Part shown: positions 36,312 to 46,436 of the stretch, piece after piece | How the letters are laid out: each line of letters begins with the position of its first letter | How positions within the stretch are numbered: position 1 is the stretch's first letter | Source of the DNA: Agromyces subbeticus DSM 16689 | GTDB taxonomy: Bacteria > Actinomycetota > Actinomycetes > Actinomycetales > Microbacteriaceae | NCBI RefSeq assembly: GCF_000421565.1 | Contig: NZ_ATXG01000006.1 | Coordinates: 124,001 to 188,000 of the forward strand | DNA: 64,000 nucleotides | Direction: 5' to 3' | Notes under the pieces: model-generated | Databases searched by the model: none | What the model was told of the DNA's origin: nothing | The model's input: the letters and a program-made list of their open reading frames with translations, nothing else | Position numbers and translations under genes: made by a program

Positions 36312-37577
36312 ATGACCACTTCACGGGGCTCCCTCACCGCCGCCGACCTGGCGCGCGCAGATGCACAGCTGCAGGCGACCGACACGCTGCTGGCCACCGC
36401 ATACCCGGGCGACGACGGCTCGCGCCAGCCCGTGCACACCGTGTACGTGCCGGCCGACCGGTACACCCCCGAGCTGCCGACCGTGTGGGGGCGGGCCGCG
36501 CTCGCCGCCGTCGAGGCGGCCGGGGGACTCGAGGAGATCGCGACCTCGGTGGGGCTCGACAGCGGCATCGCGGCCGCCGTGGCGCCGCGAGTGCGCGACA
36601 AGCTCGAACGCGAGCCGATCGAAGACCTGCGGATCGACTTCGAAGACGGCTACGGCGACCGCGGCGACGACGTCGAGGACGCCGATGCGGTGCGGGCCGC
36701 CAAGCGGGTCGTCGCCGCAGCCGGCGCCGGCTTCGCCCCGCCGTTCATCGGCATCCGCTTCAAGTGCTTCGAAGCATCGACGCGGGCGCGCGGCATCCGC
36801 ACGCTCGACCTGTTCGTCACCGCACTCGTCGAGCACGGCGGACTGCCCGACGGCCTCATGCTGACGCTGCCGAAGGTGTCGACCGTCGCGCAGGTCGAGG
36901 TGATGGCCGATGTCGCGGCCGCCCTCGAACGTGCGCACGGTCTGCCCGACGGCCGGCTCCGTTTCGAGGTGCAGGTCGAGACGCCGCAGCTCGTGCTCGG
37001 CGCCGACGGCCGCTCGCCGGTCGCGCAGCTCGCGCTCGCCGCCCCCGGCCGCGTCAGCGCCCTGCACTACGGCACGTACGACTACAGCGCGTCGCTGCAG
37101 ATCGCCGCCCGCTACCAGTCGATGGAGCATCCGGTCGCCGACCTCGCGAAGGGGATCATGCAGCTCGCGGTCGCGGGCACCGGCATCCGCCTGTCCGACG
37201 GGTCGACGAACATCCTCCCGATCGGGGACCGCGCCGAGGAGGCCTGGGCGCTGCACGCCCGCCTCGTGCGACGTTCGCTCGAGCGCGGCTATTACCAGGG
37301 CTGGGACCTGCACGCCCACCAGCTGCCGACCCGGTACCTCGCGAGCTACGCCTTCTTCCGCGAGGGGTACCCCGAGGCATCCGCCCGCTTGCGCAACTAC
37401 CGCGAGCGCACCGCCGGCGCGGTGCTCGACGAGCCGGCCACGGCGCGCGCGCTCGCCGACTTCGTGCTGCGCGGCGTCGAGTGCGGCGCCGTCGCCGAAG
37501 CAGAGGTCGCCGCCGACATCGGCATCGACCGGCGGGCGCTCACGGTGCTCGCCCATCCGAAACTCGCGAACCGATGA
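36312..37577 (+). CDS. DUF6986 protein, CitE/HpcH-HpaI aldolase-like
   Basis: 421 residues, starting 3 bases after aceB. I recognise it as the actinobacterial DUF6986 group; no experimentally settled function is known to me. It resembles the CitE/HpcH TIM-barrel superfamily: LRIDFEDGYG (CitE LDLEDAV), PPFIGIRFKC (substrate Arg), LTLPKVSTVAQ (PK motif), RFEVQVETPQLVL (metal Glu) and ALHYGTYDYSASL (metal Asp). All metal and substrate positions appear kept, so it is probably an active Mg-dependent C-C lyase, aldolase or thioesterase of a small acid, linked to malate synthase and glyoxylate metabolism. Substrate unknown. Confidence 0.75.
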   Translation: MTTSRGSLTAADLARADAQLQATDTLLATAYPGDDGSRQPVHTVYVPADRYTPELPTVWGRAALAAVEAAGGLEEIATSVGLDSGIAAAVAPRVRDKLEREPIEDLRIDFEDGYGDRGDDVEDADAVRAAKRVVAAAGAGFAPPFIGIRFKCFEASTRARGIRTLDLFVTALVEHGGLPDGLMLTLPKVSTVAQVEVMADVAAALERAHGLPDGRLRFEVQVETPQLVLGADGRSPVAQLALAAPGRVSALHYGTYDYSASLQIAARYQSMEHPVADLAKGIMQLAVAGTGIRLSDGSTNILPIGDRAEEAWALHARLVRRSLERGYYQGWDLHAHQLPTRYLASYAFFREGYPEASARLRNYRERTAGAVLDEPATARALADFVLRGVECGAVAEAEVAADIGIDRRALTVLAHPKLANR

Positions 37578-37617
37578 GCGGATGCCCCGACTCGTCCCCG
37601 ATCCCCGAGGAGCACGC

Positions 37618-38430
37618 ATGAGCTACTTCACCCCCGCCGGCGGCCTGCCCGACCAGACCGAACTCCTCACCGATCGCGCGATCGTGAAGGAGGCGTACAC
37701 GGTCATTCCCAAGGGCGTGCTGCGCGACATCGTCACGAGCAACCTGCCGGGCTTCACGAACACGCGTTCGTGGATCATCGCGCGCCCGATCGCGGGGTTC
37801 GCCACGACCTTCTCGCAGCTCATCGTCGAGATCGCGCCGGGCGGTAGCGCCGCGCGACCCGAGCCCGAGGCGGGCGTCGAGGGCGTCGTGTTCGTGACGG
37901 CGGGCGCGCTCGTGCTGACACTCGAGGGCGAGCGGCACGTGCTCGAGGCGGGCGGCTACGCCTACCTCGCCGCGGGCAGCGACTGGTCGCTCGCGAACGA
38001 GGGCGATGCGGCGACGAGCTTCCAGTGGGTGCGCAAGGCCTACGAGACCGTCGAGGGCATCGCGGCGCCCGGGTCGTTCGTGACACGCGATCAGGATGTC
38101 GCGCCGCGCGAGATGCCCGGCACGAACGGCGCCTGGGCCACCACGCGGTTCGTCGATCCCGACGACCTGGCGCACGACATGCACGTCAACATCGTGACGT
38201 TCCAGCCGGGCGGGTCGATTCCGTTCGCCGAGACGCACGTCATGGAGCACGGCCTCTTCGTGCTCGAGGGCAAGGCGGTCTATCGCCTGAACGACGACTG
38301 GGTCGAGGTCGAGGCCGGCGACTTCATGTGGTTGCGCGCGTTCTGCCCGCAGGCCTGCTACGCGGGCGGCCCGGGGCCGTTCCGGTACCTGCTCTACAAA
38401 GACGTCAACCGGCAGATCCGCCTGACGTAG
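37618..38430 (+). CDS. allE: (S)-ureidoglycine aminohydrolase
   Basis: 270 residues from ATG 37618 with GAGGAG upstream. It is a bicupin: first barrel around LIVEIAPGGSAARPEPEAG, second around MHVNIVTFQPGGSIPFAETH with the metal ligands in the second (H, E, H) and the C-terminal WLRAFCPQACYAGGPGPFRYL typical of AllE/YlbA. It releases ammonia from ureidoglycine to give ureidoglycolate. Last gene of the aceB-DUF6986-allE set and followed by a good terminator. Confidence 0.9.
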   Translation: MSYFTPAGGLPDQTELLTDRAIVKEAYTVIPKGVLRDIVTSNLPGFTNTRSWIIARPIAGFATTFSQLIVEIAPGGSAARPEPEAGVEGVVFVTAGALVLTLEGERHVLEAGGYAYLAAGSDWSLANEGDAATSFQWVRKAYETVEGIAAPGSFVTRDQDVAPREMPGTNGAWATTRFVDPDDLAHDMHVNIVTFQPGGSIPFAETHVMEHGLFVLEGKAVYRLNDDWVEVEAGDFMWLRAFCPQACYAGGPGPFRYLLYKDVNRQIRLT

Positions 38431-38486
38431 TCGATCCCCGCGAGGCGGCACCTCGCGGATCCCGCGTGCTTCGAGAACGCGAGTGC

Positions 38487-38522
38487 AGCGCCCGGCGACC
38501 ACGGTCGTCGCCGGGCGCTTTG
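38487..38522 (+). terminator. Rho-independent terminator after allE
   Basis: Perfect 13-bp stem (38487-38499 with 38507-38519; left arm AGCGCCCGGCGAC), 7-base loop, then TTTG. A smaller hairpin CCGCGAGG/CCTCGCGG lies before it at 38438-38458. It separates the aceB transcript from the hyi promoter. Confidence 0.8.
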
Positions 38523-38572
38523 TGGCGCCCGCGGGCGGTTGCGGCGCTGGTGAGCGGCCGATTCGGGGCGAA

Positions 38573-38590
38573 CGGATGCCGCGGCATCCG
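38573..38590. repeat. GGATGCC palindrome upstream of hyi promoter
   Basis: CGGATGCCGCGGCATCCG is a perfect 18-base palindrome, the same core as at 11750-11767. It is 15 bases upstream of the -35 box of the hyi promoter, so a role as regulator site or insulator is possible, though the word is common in this genome. Confidence 0.5.
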
Positions 38591-38604
38591 CTCGGTTCGA
38601 ATGG

Positions 38605-38633
38605 TTGACGGCGCCGGGGCTCTGACCTACACT
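38605..38633 (+). promoter_or_regulatory. Promoter of the glyoxylate (hyi-glxR-gcl) operon
   Basis: TTGACG (38605-38610), 17-base spacer, TACACT (38628-38633). Near-consensus boxes at ideal spacing, with the IclR-type operator starting 20 bases after the -10 box. Confidence 0.75.
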
Positions 38634-38653
38634 TTCACACAGCAGAAGTTCTC

Positions 38654-38668
38654 TTCCGCATTGCGAAA
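38654..38668. promoter_or_regulatory. IclR-type operator before hyi
   Basis: TTCCGCATTGCGAAA: 6 of 7 arm bases pair around a central T. An extra AATTCC half-element follows (38671-38676). The site lies about 14 bases past the expected transcription start and ends 27 bases before the hyi start codon. Confidence 0.65.
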
Positions 38669-38695
38669 GCAATTCCCGCCACCGAAGGACTGACG

Positions 38696-39508
38696 ATGAC
38701 GTACACGGTGAACTGCTCGATCCTCCTGACCGAGTTGCCCCTGCTCGAGCGCCCGGCCGCGGCGCGTGCCGCCGGCTTCGACGCCGTCGAGTTCTGGTGG
38801 CCGTTCGGCGAGGCCGTGCCGGCCGACCGCGAGGTCGACGCGTTCATCGCGGCGATCCGCGACGCCGGCGTGCAGCTCACCGGCCTCAACTTCTTCGCCG
38901 GCGACATGCCCGCGGGCGACCGCGGCCTCGTCTCGTGGCCGGCCCGCTCGCGCGAGTTCCGCGAGAACCTCCCGGTCGTCGCGGCCATCGGCCAGGCCCT
39001 CGGATGCCGCTCCTTCAACGCCCTCTACGGCAACCGCGTCGACGGCGTGGCCGCCGAGGTGCACGAGGGCGTCGCGGTCGAGAACCTCGTGGCGGCGGCC
39101 GACGCCGTCGGCGCCATCGGCGGCACCGTGCTGCTCGAGCCCGTGAGCGGAGCGCCGTGCTACCCGCTGCGCACCGCGGCCGACGCACTCGGCGTGATCG
39201 ACGCCGTGCGTGACGCTTCCGGCGCCCGCAACGTCAAGCTCCTCGCCGACTTCTACCATCTCGCCGTCAACGGCGACGACGTCACGGCCGTGATCGAGGC
39301 GCACGCCGCCGACTTCGGCCACATCCAGATCGCCGACGACCCGGGCCGAGGGGCGCCCGGCACCGGCGCCCTCCCGCTCGACGTTTGGATCGACCGCAGC
39401 CACGAGCTCGGCTACACCGGCGTCATCGGCCTCGAATACAAGGCCCCCATCGAGACCGCATTCGGCTGGGTCGGCGCGGCACACGCCGCCGACGCCGGCG
39501 CTCGCTGA
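38696..39508 (+). CDS. hyi: Hydroxypyruvate isomerase
   Basis: 270 residues, TIM-barrel of the sugar-phosphate isomerase/epimerase group: begins YTVNCSILLTELPLLERPAA, has AGFDAVEFWWPF, LLEPVSGAPCYPL, KLLADFYHLAVNGDDV and HIQIADDPGRGAPGTG, with metal ligands Glu, Asp, Gln/Glu as in Hyi/Gip. It interconverts hydroxypyruvate and tartronate semialdehyde. First gene of the glyoxylate-to-glycerate operon, preceded by AAGGA at 7 bases. Confidence 0.92.
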   Translation: MTYTVNCSILLTELPLLERPAAARAAGFDAVEFWWPFGEAVPADREVDAFIAAIRDAGVQLTGLNFFAGDMPAGDRGLVSWPARSREFRENLPVVAAIGQALGCRSFNALYGNRVDGVAAEVHEGVAVENLVAAADAVGAIGGTVLLEPVSGAPCYPLRTAADALGVIDAVRDASGARNVKLLADFYHLAVNGDDVTAVIEAHAADFGHIQIADDPGRGAPGTGALPLDVWIDRSHELGYTGVIGLEYKAPIETAFGWVGAAHAADAGAR

Positions 39509-39585
39509 ACCCGGCGGAACGCACTCGTTCTCCTGCTCGCGGCGTTCGCCGCCGCGGGCCACGACACCCCAACGAAGGACACATC

Positions 39586-40464
39586 ATGAGCAACATCACC
39601 GTCATCGGACTCGGCATCATGGGACTGCCCATGGCGAAGAACCTCGTCGAGGCCGGCCACTCGGTCACGGGCTTCAACCTCACCCAAGACCGCATCGACG
39701 CGCTCGTCGCCGCGGGTGGTCGCGGCGCCGGCAGCATCGCCGGGGCCGTCGCGGGCGCCGAGGTCATCATCACGATGGTGCCCGACTCGCCCGACGTCGC
39801 AGCGGCGGTTCGCGGCGACGACGGAATCTTCGCGAACGCCGACGCCGGCGCGCTGTGGATCGACGCGTCCAGCATCCGCCCCGACGTCGCGAAGGAACTC
39901 GCCGACGAGGCGAGGGTCGCCGGCCTCCGACCGATCGACGCGCCCGTCTCGGGCGGCGAGCAGGGCGCCATCGACGCGGTGCTCTCGATCATGGTCGGCG
40001 GCGAGGCGGCCGACTTCGCTGCCGCACTGCCCGTGCTCGAACGGGTCGGCAAGACGATCGTGCACGTCGGTCCCTCGGGCGCAGGCCAGACCGTCAAGGC
40101 CGCCAACCAGCTCATCGTGGCCGTGAACATCCAGGCACTCGCCGAGGCGATCCTCTTCCTCGAGGCGTTCGGCGTCGACACCGAGGCCGCGCTCACGGTG
40201 CTCGGCGGCGGCCTCGCCGGCTCCAAGGTGCTCGACCAGAAGGGGCGCAAGATGCTGAACCGCGACTTCGCGCCCGGGTTCCGCCTCGCCCTGCACAACA
40301 AGGACATGGGCATCATCACCGCCGCCGCCCGCCAGGCCGGCATCACCATCCCCCTCGGCGCCCACGTGGCCCAGCTCGTCGGCTCGACCGTGCAGCAGGG
40401 CGACGGCGGCCTCGATCACTCCGGACTCTTCAAGCTGACCGCAGCGGCCTCCGGCCGCAGCTGA
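39586..40464 (+). CDS. glxR: 2-hydroxy-3-oxopropionate (tartronate semialdehyde) reductase
   Basis: 292 residues of the beta-hydroxyacid dehydrogenase family: NAD(P) loop VIGLGIMGLPMAKNL, substrate loop DAPVSGGEQGA, the catalytic Lys in GQTVKAANQLIV and KDMGI near the C-terminus. It reduces tartronate semialdehyde from Gcl to D-glycerate. Start at 39586 has GAAGGA upstream; 77 bases separate it from hyi and 24 from gcl. Function is strongly supported by neighbours. Confidence 0.93.
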   Translation: MSNITVIGLGIMGLPMAKNLVEAGHSVTGFNLTQDRIDALVAAGGRGAGSIAGAVAGAEVIITMVPDSPDVAAAVRGDDGIFANADAGALWIDASSIRPDVAKELADEARVAGLRPIDAPVSGGEQGAIDAVLSIMVGGEAADFAAALPVLERVGKTIVHVGPSGAGQTVKAANQLIVAVNIQALAEAILFLEAFGVDTEAALTVLGGGLAGSKVLDQKGRKMLNRDFAPGFRLALHNKDMGIITAAARQAGITIPLGAHVAQLVGSTVQQGDGGLDHSGLFKLTAAASGRS

Positions 40465-40488
40465 TCCCGATCCACGCAAGGACATCAA

Positions 40489-42285
<1,797 letters not shown>

Positions 42286-42286
42286 G

Positions 42287-44830
42287 ATGAAGGTCGTCGT
42301 CGCTCCCGACAAGTTCAAGGGGTCGCTGACCGCCCCCGAGGTGGCGCGTGGCGTCGCCTCGGGGCTGGCCGCGTTCGACCCGTCGATCGAGGTCGTCTCG
42401 GTGCCGGTCGCCGACGGCGGCGAGGGAACGCTCGACGCGGCCGTCGCGGCCGGCTACGAGTTGCGCACGGTGACCGTGACCGGGCCGACGGGAGATCCGG
42501 TCGAGGCCGCCTTCGCCATGCGCGGTGACCGCGCTGTCGTCGAGCTGGCTCGAGCATCGGGCCTCGACCTGCTGCCGGGCGGCCGGTTCGAGCCGCTCAC
42601 CGCGACGAGTCGCGGCACCGGGCAACTCGTGCTCGCGGCGCTCGACGCCGGCTGCCGCGAGCTCGTGCTCGGCATCGGCGGCAGCGCGTCGACCGACGGC
42701 GGTACGGGGCTGCTGCGGGCGCTCGGTGCGCGATTGACGGATGCCGCGGGCGACGAGCTGCCCGACGGGGGCGCCGCGCTCGCGCGCTTGGCCGCCGTCG
42801 ACCTGACCACGCTCGACCCCCGCCTCGCCGAGACCGCGATCGTGCTCGCGAGCGATGTCGACAATCCGCTCCTCGGACCCGACGGCGCCGCGGCCGTGTT
42901 CGCTCCGCAGAAGGGCGCGAGCGCCGAAGACGTTCGCACCCTCGACGAGGCACTGGCCCGGTTCGTCGACGTGCTGGGCTCGGGCCGAGCTTCGGGGCCC
43001 GAGTCGGAACCAGTGCCGGGCGGCGAGGCCCGCGACGCATCGCTCGCGCCCGGAGCGGGCGCGGCGGGCGGCGTCGGGTTCGCCGCGATCGCCGTGCTCG
43101 GCGCGCATCGCCGCCCCGGCATCGACGTCGTGCTCGAGCTCACCGGCCTCGCCGCCGCGCTCGACGGGGCCGACGCGGTGATCACGGGTGAAGGCAGCCT
43201 CGACGAGCAGAGCCTCATGGGCAAGACCCCGATCGGCGTCGCTCGCCTCGCGCGGGCCGCCGGGGTTCCCGTCTACGCCGTCTGCGGGCGCACCACGCTC
43301 GATGCCGATCGGCTGCACTCCGCCGGCTTCGCGGGCGTGCGGGCGCTCAGCGACCTGGAGTCCGATCCGGCGCGCAGCATGGCCCACGCCGGCGAACTGC
43401 TCGAGCGCCTCGCCGAGGAGCTTGCGGCAGACATCGTCGCGGGCTCGGCGGCATCCGATGCTGCCGGTATCGCGCCTACCGGTATCGCCGCCGCTGCGGC
43501 CTACGACCTCGTGCTGCGTGGCGGGCGGGTGCTGCTCGACGGCGTGTTCTCGCCGGCCGAGATCGGCGTACAGGGCGGTCGCGTCGCTCGGGTCGCACCG
43601 CTGGGTGCAGGCCTCTCCGCGGCGCGCATCGTCGAACTGGCCCACGACGAGGTGCTCATCCCGGGACTCGTCGACACGCACGTGCACGTCAACGAACCCG
43701 GCCGCACCGAGTGGGAGGGTTTCGCCTCGGCCACCCGGGCCGCGGCGGCCGGCGGGGTCACCACGATCATCGACATGCCGCTCAACAGCATCCCGCCGAC
43801 GACATCGGTGGCGGCGCTCGACGTCAAGCGTCGCGTGGCCATTGGCCAGACTCACGTCGATGTCGGCTTCTGGGGCGGTTACGTGCCGGGCAGCCTCGAC
43901 GAACTCGAGCCGCTCGCCCGCGCGGGCGTCTTCGGATTCAAGTGCTTCCTGCTGCACTCGGGCGTCGACGAGTTCCCGGCCGTGACGGCCGACGAGCTCG
44001 AGGCGGCGATGGAGGTGCTCGCCGGCCTCGACTCGCTGCTGATCGTGCACGCCGAAGACGCGCGCATCATCGACGAGGCCCCGCACCCGCACAGCACCGA
44101 CTACGGCGACTTCCTCGCCTCCCGCCCGCGTGCTGCCGAAGACGCGGCCATCGCCGACGTCATCGAACGGGCCGCCCGCACCGGCGCCCGCGCGCACGTG
44201 CTGCACCTCAGTTCGGCCGACTCGCTCGACCGCATCGCCCGTGCGAAGCGCGACGGCGTCGCCCTCTCGGTCGAGACGTGTCCGCACTACCTCACGCTCA
44301 CCGCCGAAGAGATCCCCGCGGGTGCCACGGCGTTCAAGTGCTGCCCCCCGATCCGCGAGGCGGGCAACCGCGACGCGCTCTGGCGCGGCCTCGACGAGGG
44401 CACGATCGACTTCGTCGTCTCCGACCACTCGCCCGCCACGCCCGAGCTCAAGTACGCCGGCGACGGCGACTTCGCAGAGGCCTGGGGCGGCATCGCCTCG
44501 CTGCAGCTCGGCCTCCCGCTCATGTGGACCGAAGCTCGTCGCCGTGGCATCGCGTTGGAACGCGTCGTGGGCTGGATGTCGACCGCACCGGCCGACCGGG
44601 TCGGCCTCGCGACCAAGGGCCGCATCGCGGTCGGCGCCGCGGCGGACTTCGCGGTCTTCGCTCCCGAGGCGGTCTTCACGGTGGATGCCGCGGCACTCGA
44701 GCACCGGCATCCGGTGACGCCCTACGACGGGCGCGAACTCTCAGGCGTCGTCCGGGCCGCGTTCCTCGCGGGCGAGCCGATCGACCGGGAGCTCGCGCGC
44801 GGCAGGCTGCTGCGGCACGGGGACGCCTAG
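42287..44830 (+). CDS. Glycerate kinase-allantoinase fusion protein
   Basis: 847 residues in one uninterrupted frame. Residues 1-384: type I glycerate kinase (VVAPDKFKGSLTA, LGIGGSASTDGGTGLLRALG, AGAAGGVGFAA, ITGEGSLDEQS), phosphorylating glycerate. Residues about 385-404: Ala/Ser/Gly linker with no usable start codon. Residues 405-847: allantoinase of the dihydroorotase-like amidohydrolases, with metal ligands H465 and H467, carboxylated K552, H588, H640 and D713; DTHVHVNEPGRTEWEGF is typical AllB. All active-site residues of both halves look intact. It starts one base after gcl. The fused enzymes act at opposite ends of the route (allantoin ring opening and glycerate phosphorylation). Confidence 0.93.
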   Translation: MKVVVAPDKFKGSLTAPEVARGVASGLAAFDPSIEVVSVPVADGGEGTLDAAVAAGYELRTVTVTGPTGDPVEAAFAMRGDRAVVELARASGLDLLPGGRFEPLTATSRGTGQLVLAALDAGCRELVLGIGGSASTDGGTGLLRALGARLTDAAGDELPDGGAALARLAAVDLTTLDPRLAETAIVLASDVDNPLLGPDGAAAVFAPQKGASAEDVRTLDEALARFVDVLGSGRASGPESEPVPGGEARDASLAPGAGAAGGVGFAAIAVLGAHRRPGIDVVLELTGLAAALDGADAVITGEGSLDEQSLMGKTPIGVARLARAAGVPVYAVCGRTTLDADRLHSAGFAGVRALSDLESDPARSMAHAGELLERLAEELAADIVAGSAASDAAGIAPTGIAAAAAYDLVLRGGRVLLDGVFSPAEIGVQGGRVARVAPLGAGLSAARIVELAHDEVLIPGLVDTHVHVNEPGRTEWEGFASATRAAAAGGVTTIIDMPLNSIPPTTSVAALDVKRRVAIGQTHVDVGFWGGYVPGSLDELEPLARAGVFGFKCFLLHSGVDEFPAVTADELEAAMEVLAGLDSLLIVHAEDARIIDEAPHPHSTDYGDFLASRPRAAEDAAIADVIERAARTGARAHVLHLSSADSLDRIARAKRDGVALSVETCPHYLTLTAEEIPAGATAFKCCPPIREAGNRDALWRGLDEGTIDFVVSDHSPATPELKYAGDGDFAEAWGGIASLQLGLPLMWTEARRRGIALERVVGWMSTAPADRVGLATKGRIAVGAAADFAVFAPEAVFTVDAAALEHRHPVTPYDGRELSGVVRAAFLAGEPIDRELARGRLLRHGDA

Positions 44831-44991
44831 CCTGCCCTCCCGAGCGGCCGGGCGCGGGGGCGGGTTCTCCGCAGCGCGCCGGGTCGACTGCGCCATCCGG
44901 CACGCCCTCGCATCGCCCATCCCTCGCATCGTCAACGCGTCGCAGCATCCGCTCGACGCTGCACCACCAGAATCCGAACGGAGCACCGCCC

Positions 44992-45468
44992 ATGATCAAC
45001 TCGTCCGACGAACTCGAACTCGGCCAGATCGCCCCCGACTTCGCGCTGCGCGATGCCGCCGGCGCGACCCGCACGCTCGTCGAACATCGCGGCGGCCCGG
45101 TCGTCGTGTACTTCTACCCGGCCGCGTTCACCCCCGGTTGCACGACCGAGGCGTGCGACTTCCGCGACAGTCTCGCCTCCTTCCAGGCCGCGGGATACAC
45201 GGTGCTCGGCATCTCGCCCGACCCGATCGAGCGCCTCGCCGAATTCGCCGCGGCCGAGCAGCTCGCCTTCCCGCTGCTCTCAGACGAGGGTGCCGCGGTC
45301 GCGCGCGCCTGGGGCGCGTGGGGGCAGAAGACCGTCGACGGCGCCACTTTCGACGGTCTGCTGCGCTCGACGGTCGTGGTCGACGCCGATGGCGTGGTCA
45401 CTGAGCTCGAGTACAACGTCGATCCGAACGGGCACGTCGCTCGTCTGCGCGGGCGACTCGGCCTCTGA
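44992..45468 (+). CDS. bcp: Peroxiredoxin of the BCP/PrxQ family
   Basis: 158 residues. The active site is FTPGCTTEACDFRD, with peroxidatic C50 and likely resolving C55, followed by GYTVLGISPDPIERLAEFA and the typical RSTVVVDADG. Reduces H2O2 and organic peroxides with thioredoxin-like donors. It lies between the allantoinase fusion and the uraD operon, where urate oxidase produces H2O2, so a protective role is plausible. GGAG precedes its ATG; 161 bases of leader with no clear promoter lie upstream. Confidence 0.9.
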   Translation: MINSSDELELGQIAPDFALRDAAGATRTLVEHRGGPVVVYFYPAAFTPGCTTEACDFRDSLASFQAAGYTVLGISPDPIERLAEFAAAEQLAFPLLSDEGAAVARAWGAWGQKTVDGATFDGLLRSTVVVDADGVVTELEYNVDPNGHVARLRGRLGL

Positions 45469-45472
45469 GGGC

Positions 45473-45502
45473 TTGCCGCACGCGGCATCCCGATGGTAGA
45501 AT
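45473..45502 (+). promoter_or_regulatory. Promoter of the urate-degradation operon
   Basis: TTGCCG (45473-45478), 18-base spacer, TAGAAT (45497-45502). The boxes lie right after the bcp stop codon and 21 bases before the IclR-type operator, matching the layout at hyi. Confidence 0.65.
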
Positions 45503-45523
45503 TGTCGCATGCTGAAATAACAG

Positions 45524-45538
45524 TTCCACGATACGGAA
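45524..45538. promoter_or_regulatory. IclR-type operator before uraD
   Basis: TTCCACGATACGGAA: TTCC and GGAA arms separated by 7 bases, matching the six-site consensus WTCCRCAnnRCGRAA at all but one position. It lies 21 bases after the -10 box and 62 bases before the chosen uraD start. Confidence 0.65.
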
Positions 45539-45600
45539 GCACGACAACGCCGTATAGACCGACACCGTGGATGCCAGCAGACCAGAGAGTGGATCAAGCG

Positions 45601-46095
45601 ATGCTGCTTGAAGTATTCAACGACGTCGACCGCCAGACGGCGATCGACACGCTCAGACCCTGCGTCGACATCGGCCGCTGGTGCGAGTCGATCGCCGACG
45701 GCCGACCCTATGCCTCGGTCGACGAGCTCGTGACAGCCGCCGATGCCGCTGCGGCTCCGTTCAGCGCCGAGGAGATCGAGGGTGCGCTCGCGCACCATCC
45801 GCGCATCGGCGAGCGGGCTCGCGGCGACACCGCCGAGGCGACGATGTCGCGCAACGAGCAGGCCGGGCTCGACCCCGATGACGCCATCAGGGCGGCACTC
45901 TCGGACGGCAATCTCGCCTACGAGCAGCGGTTCGGGCGGGTGTTCCTGATCCGCGCCGCCGGCAGATCGGCCGGCGAGATGGTCGCGCTGCTCACCGAGC
46001 GCCTCGAACACTCGGCCGAGGAGGAAGACCTCGTCGTCGCCCAGCAGCTCCGTGAGATCGCGGTGCTCCGACTGAAGGGAATCATCTCGCGATGA
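45601..46095 (+). CDS. uraD: OHCU decarboxylase
   Basis: 164 residues from ATG 45601; an ATG at 45571 is possible, but starts further upstream (45493) would precede the promoter. The catalytic His is H66 in AHHPRIGER, followed by SRNEQAGL and the YEQRFGRVFLIRAAGRS segment typical of UraD. It decarboxylates 2-oxo-4-hydroxy-4-carboxy-5-ureidoimidazoline to S-allantoin. It overlaps uraH by 4 bases; first gene of uraD-uraH-uox. Confidence 0.93.
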   Translation: MLLEVFNDVDRQTAIDTLRPCVDIGRWCESIADGRPYASVDELVTAADAAAAPFSAEEIEGALAHHPRIGERARGDTAEATMSRNEQAGLDPDDAIRAALSDGNLAYEQRFGRVFLIRAAGRSAGEMVALLTERLEHSAEEEDLVVAQQLREIAVLRLKGIISR

Positions 46096-46433
46096 GCATC
46101 TCGCAGATCACGACGCACGTGCTCGATGCCATGACGGGCCGGCCCGCCGAAGGGGTGCCGGTCGAGCTGCTCGCCCGCGAGGGCGGGCAATGGACCCTCG
46201 TCGGCGCGGGCGCGACCGACGCCGACGGGCGGGCCAAGCAGCTCGGCCCGAGCTCGGTCGCACCCGGCGAGTACCGCTTGCGGTTCGGCACCGGCGCCTA
46301 TTTCGCCGCTCGCGGCACCGAGACCTTCTTTCCCGAAGTCCTGCTCAGCTTCCTCGTCGCCGAGGAGGGCCGGCACTACCACGTGCCGCTGCTGCTGAGC
46401 CCCTTCGCCTATTCGACGTACAGAGGAAGCTGA
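46092..46433 (+). CDS. uraH: 5-hydroxyisourate hydrolase (transthyretin-like)
   Basis: 113 residues. Starts SQITTHVLDAMTGRPAEGV with the catalytic His in THVLD and ends in the signature YSTYRGS that separates HIU hydrolases from transthyretin. Second step of urate breakdown. Couples to uraD (4-base overlap) and uox (3-base gap). Confidence 0.96.
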   Translation: MSISQITTHVLDAMTGRPAEGVPVELLAREGGQWTLVGAGATDADGRAKQLGPSSVAPGEYRLRFGTGAYFAARGTETFFPEVLLSFLVAEEGRHYHVPLLLSPFAYSTYRGS

Positions 46434-46436
46434 GCA

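Noticed and set aside
43440-43510. Separate start codon for allantoinase
   Set aside because: No ATG/GTG with a ribosome binding site is in frame at the junction; the ATG at 43458 is out of frame and the GTG in YDLVLRGG is inside the first strand of the domain.
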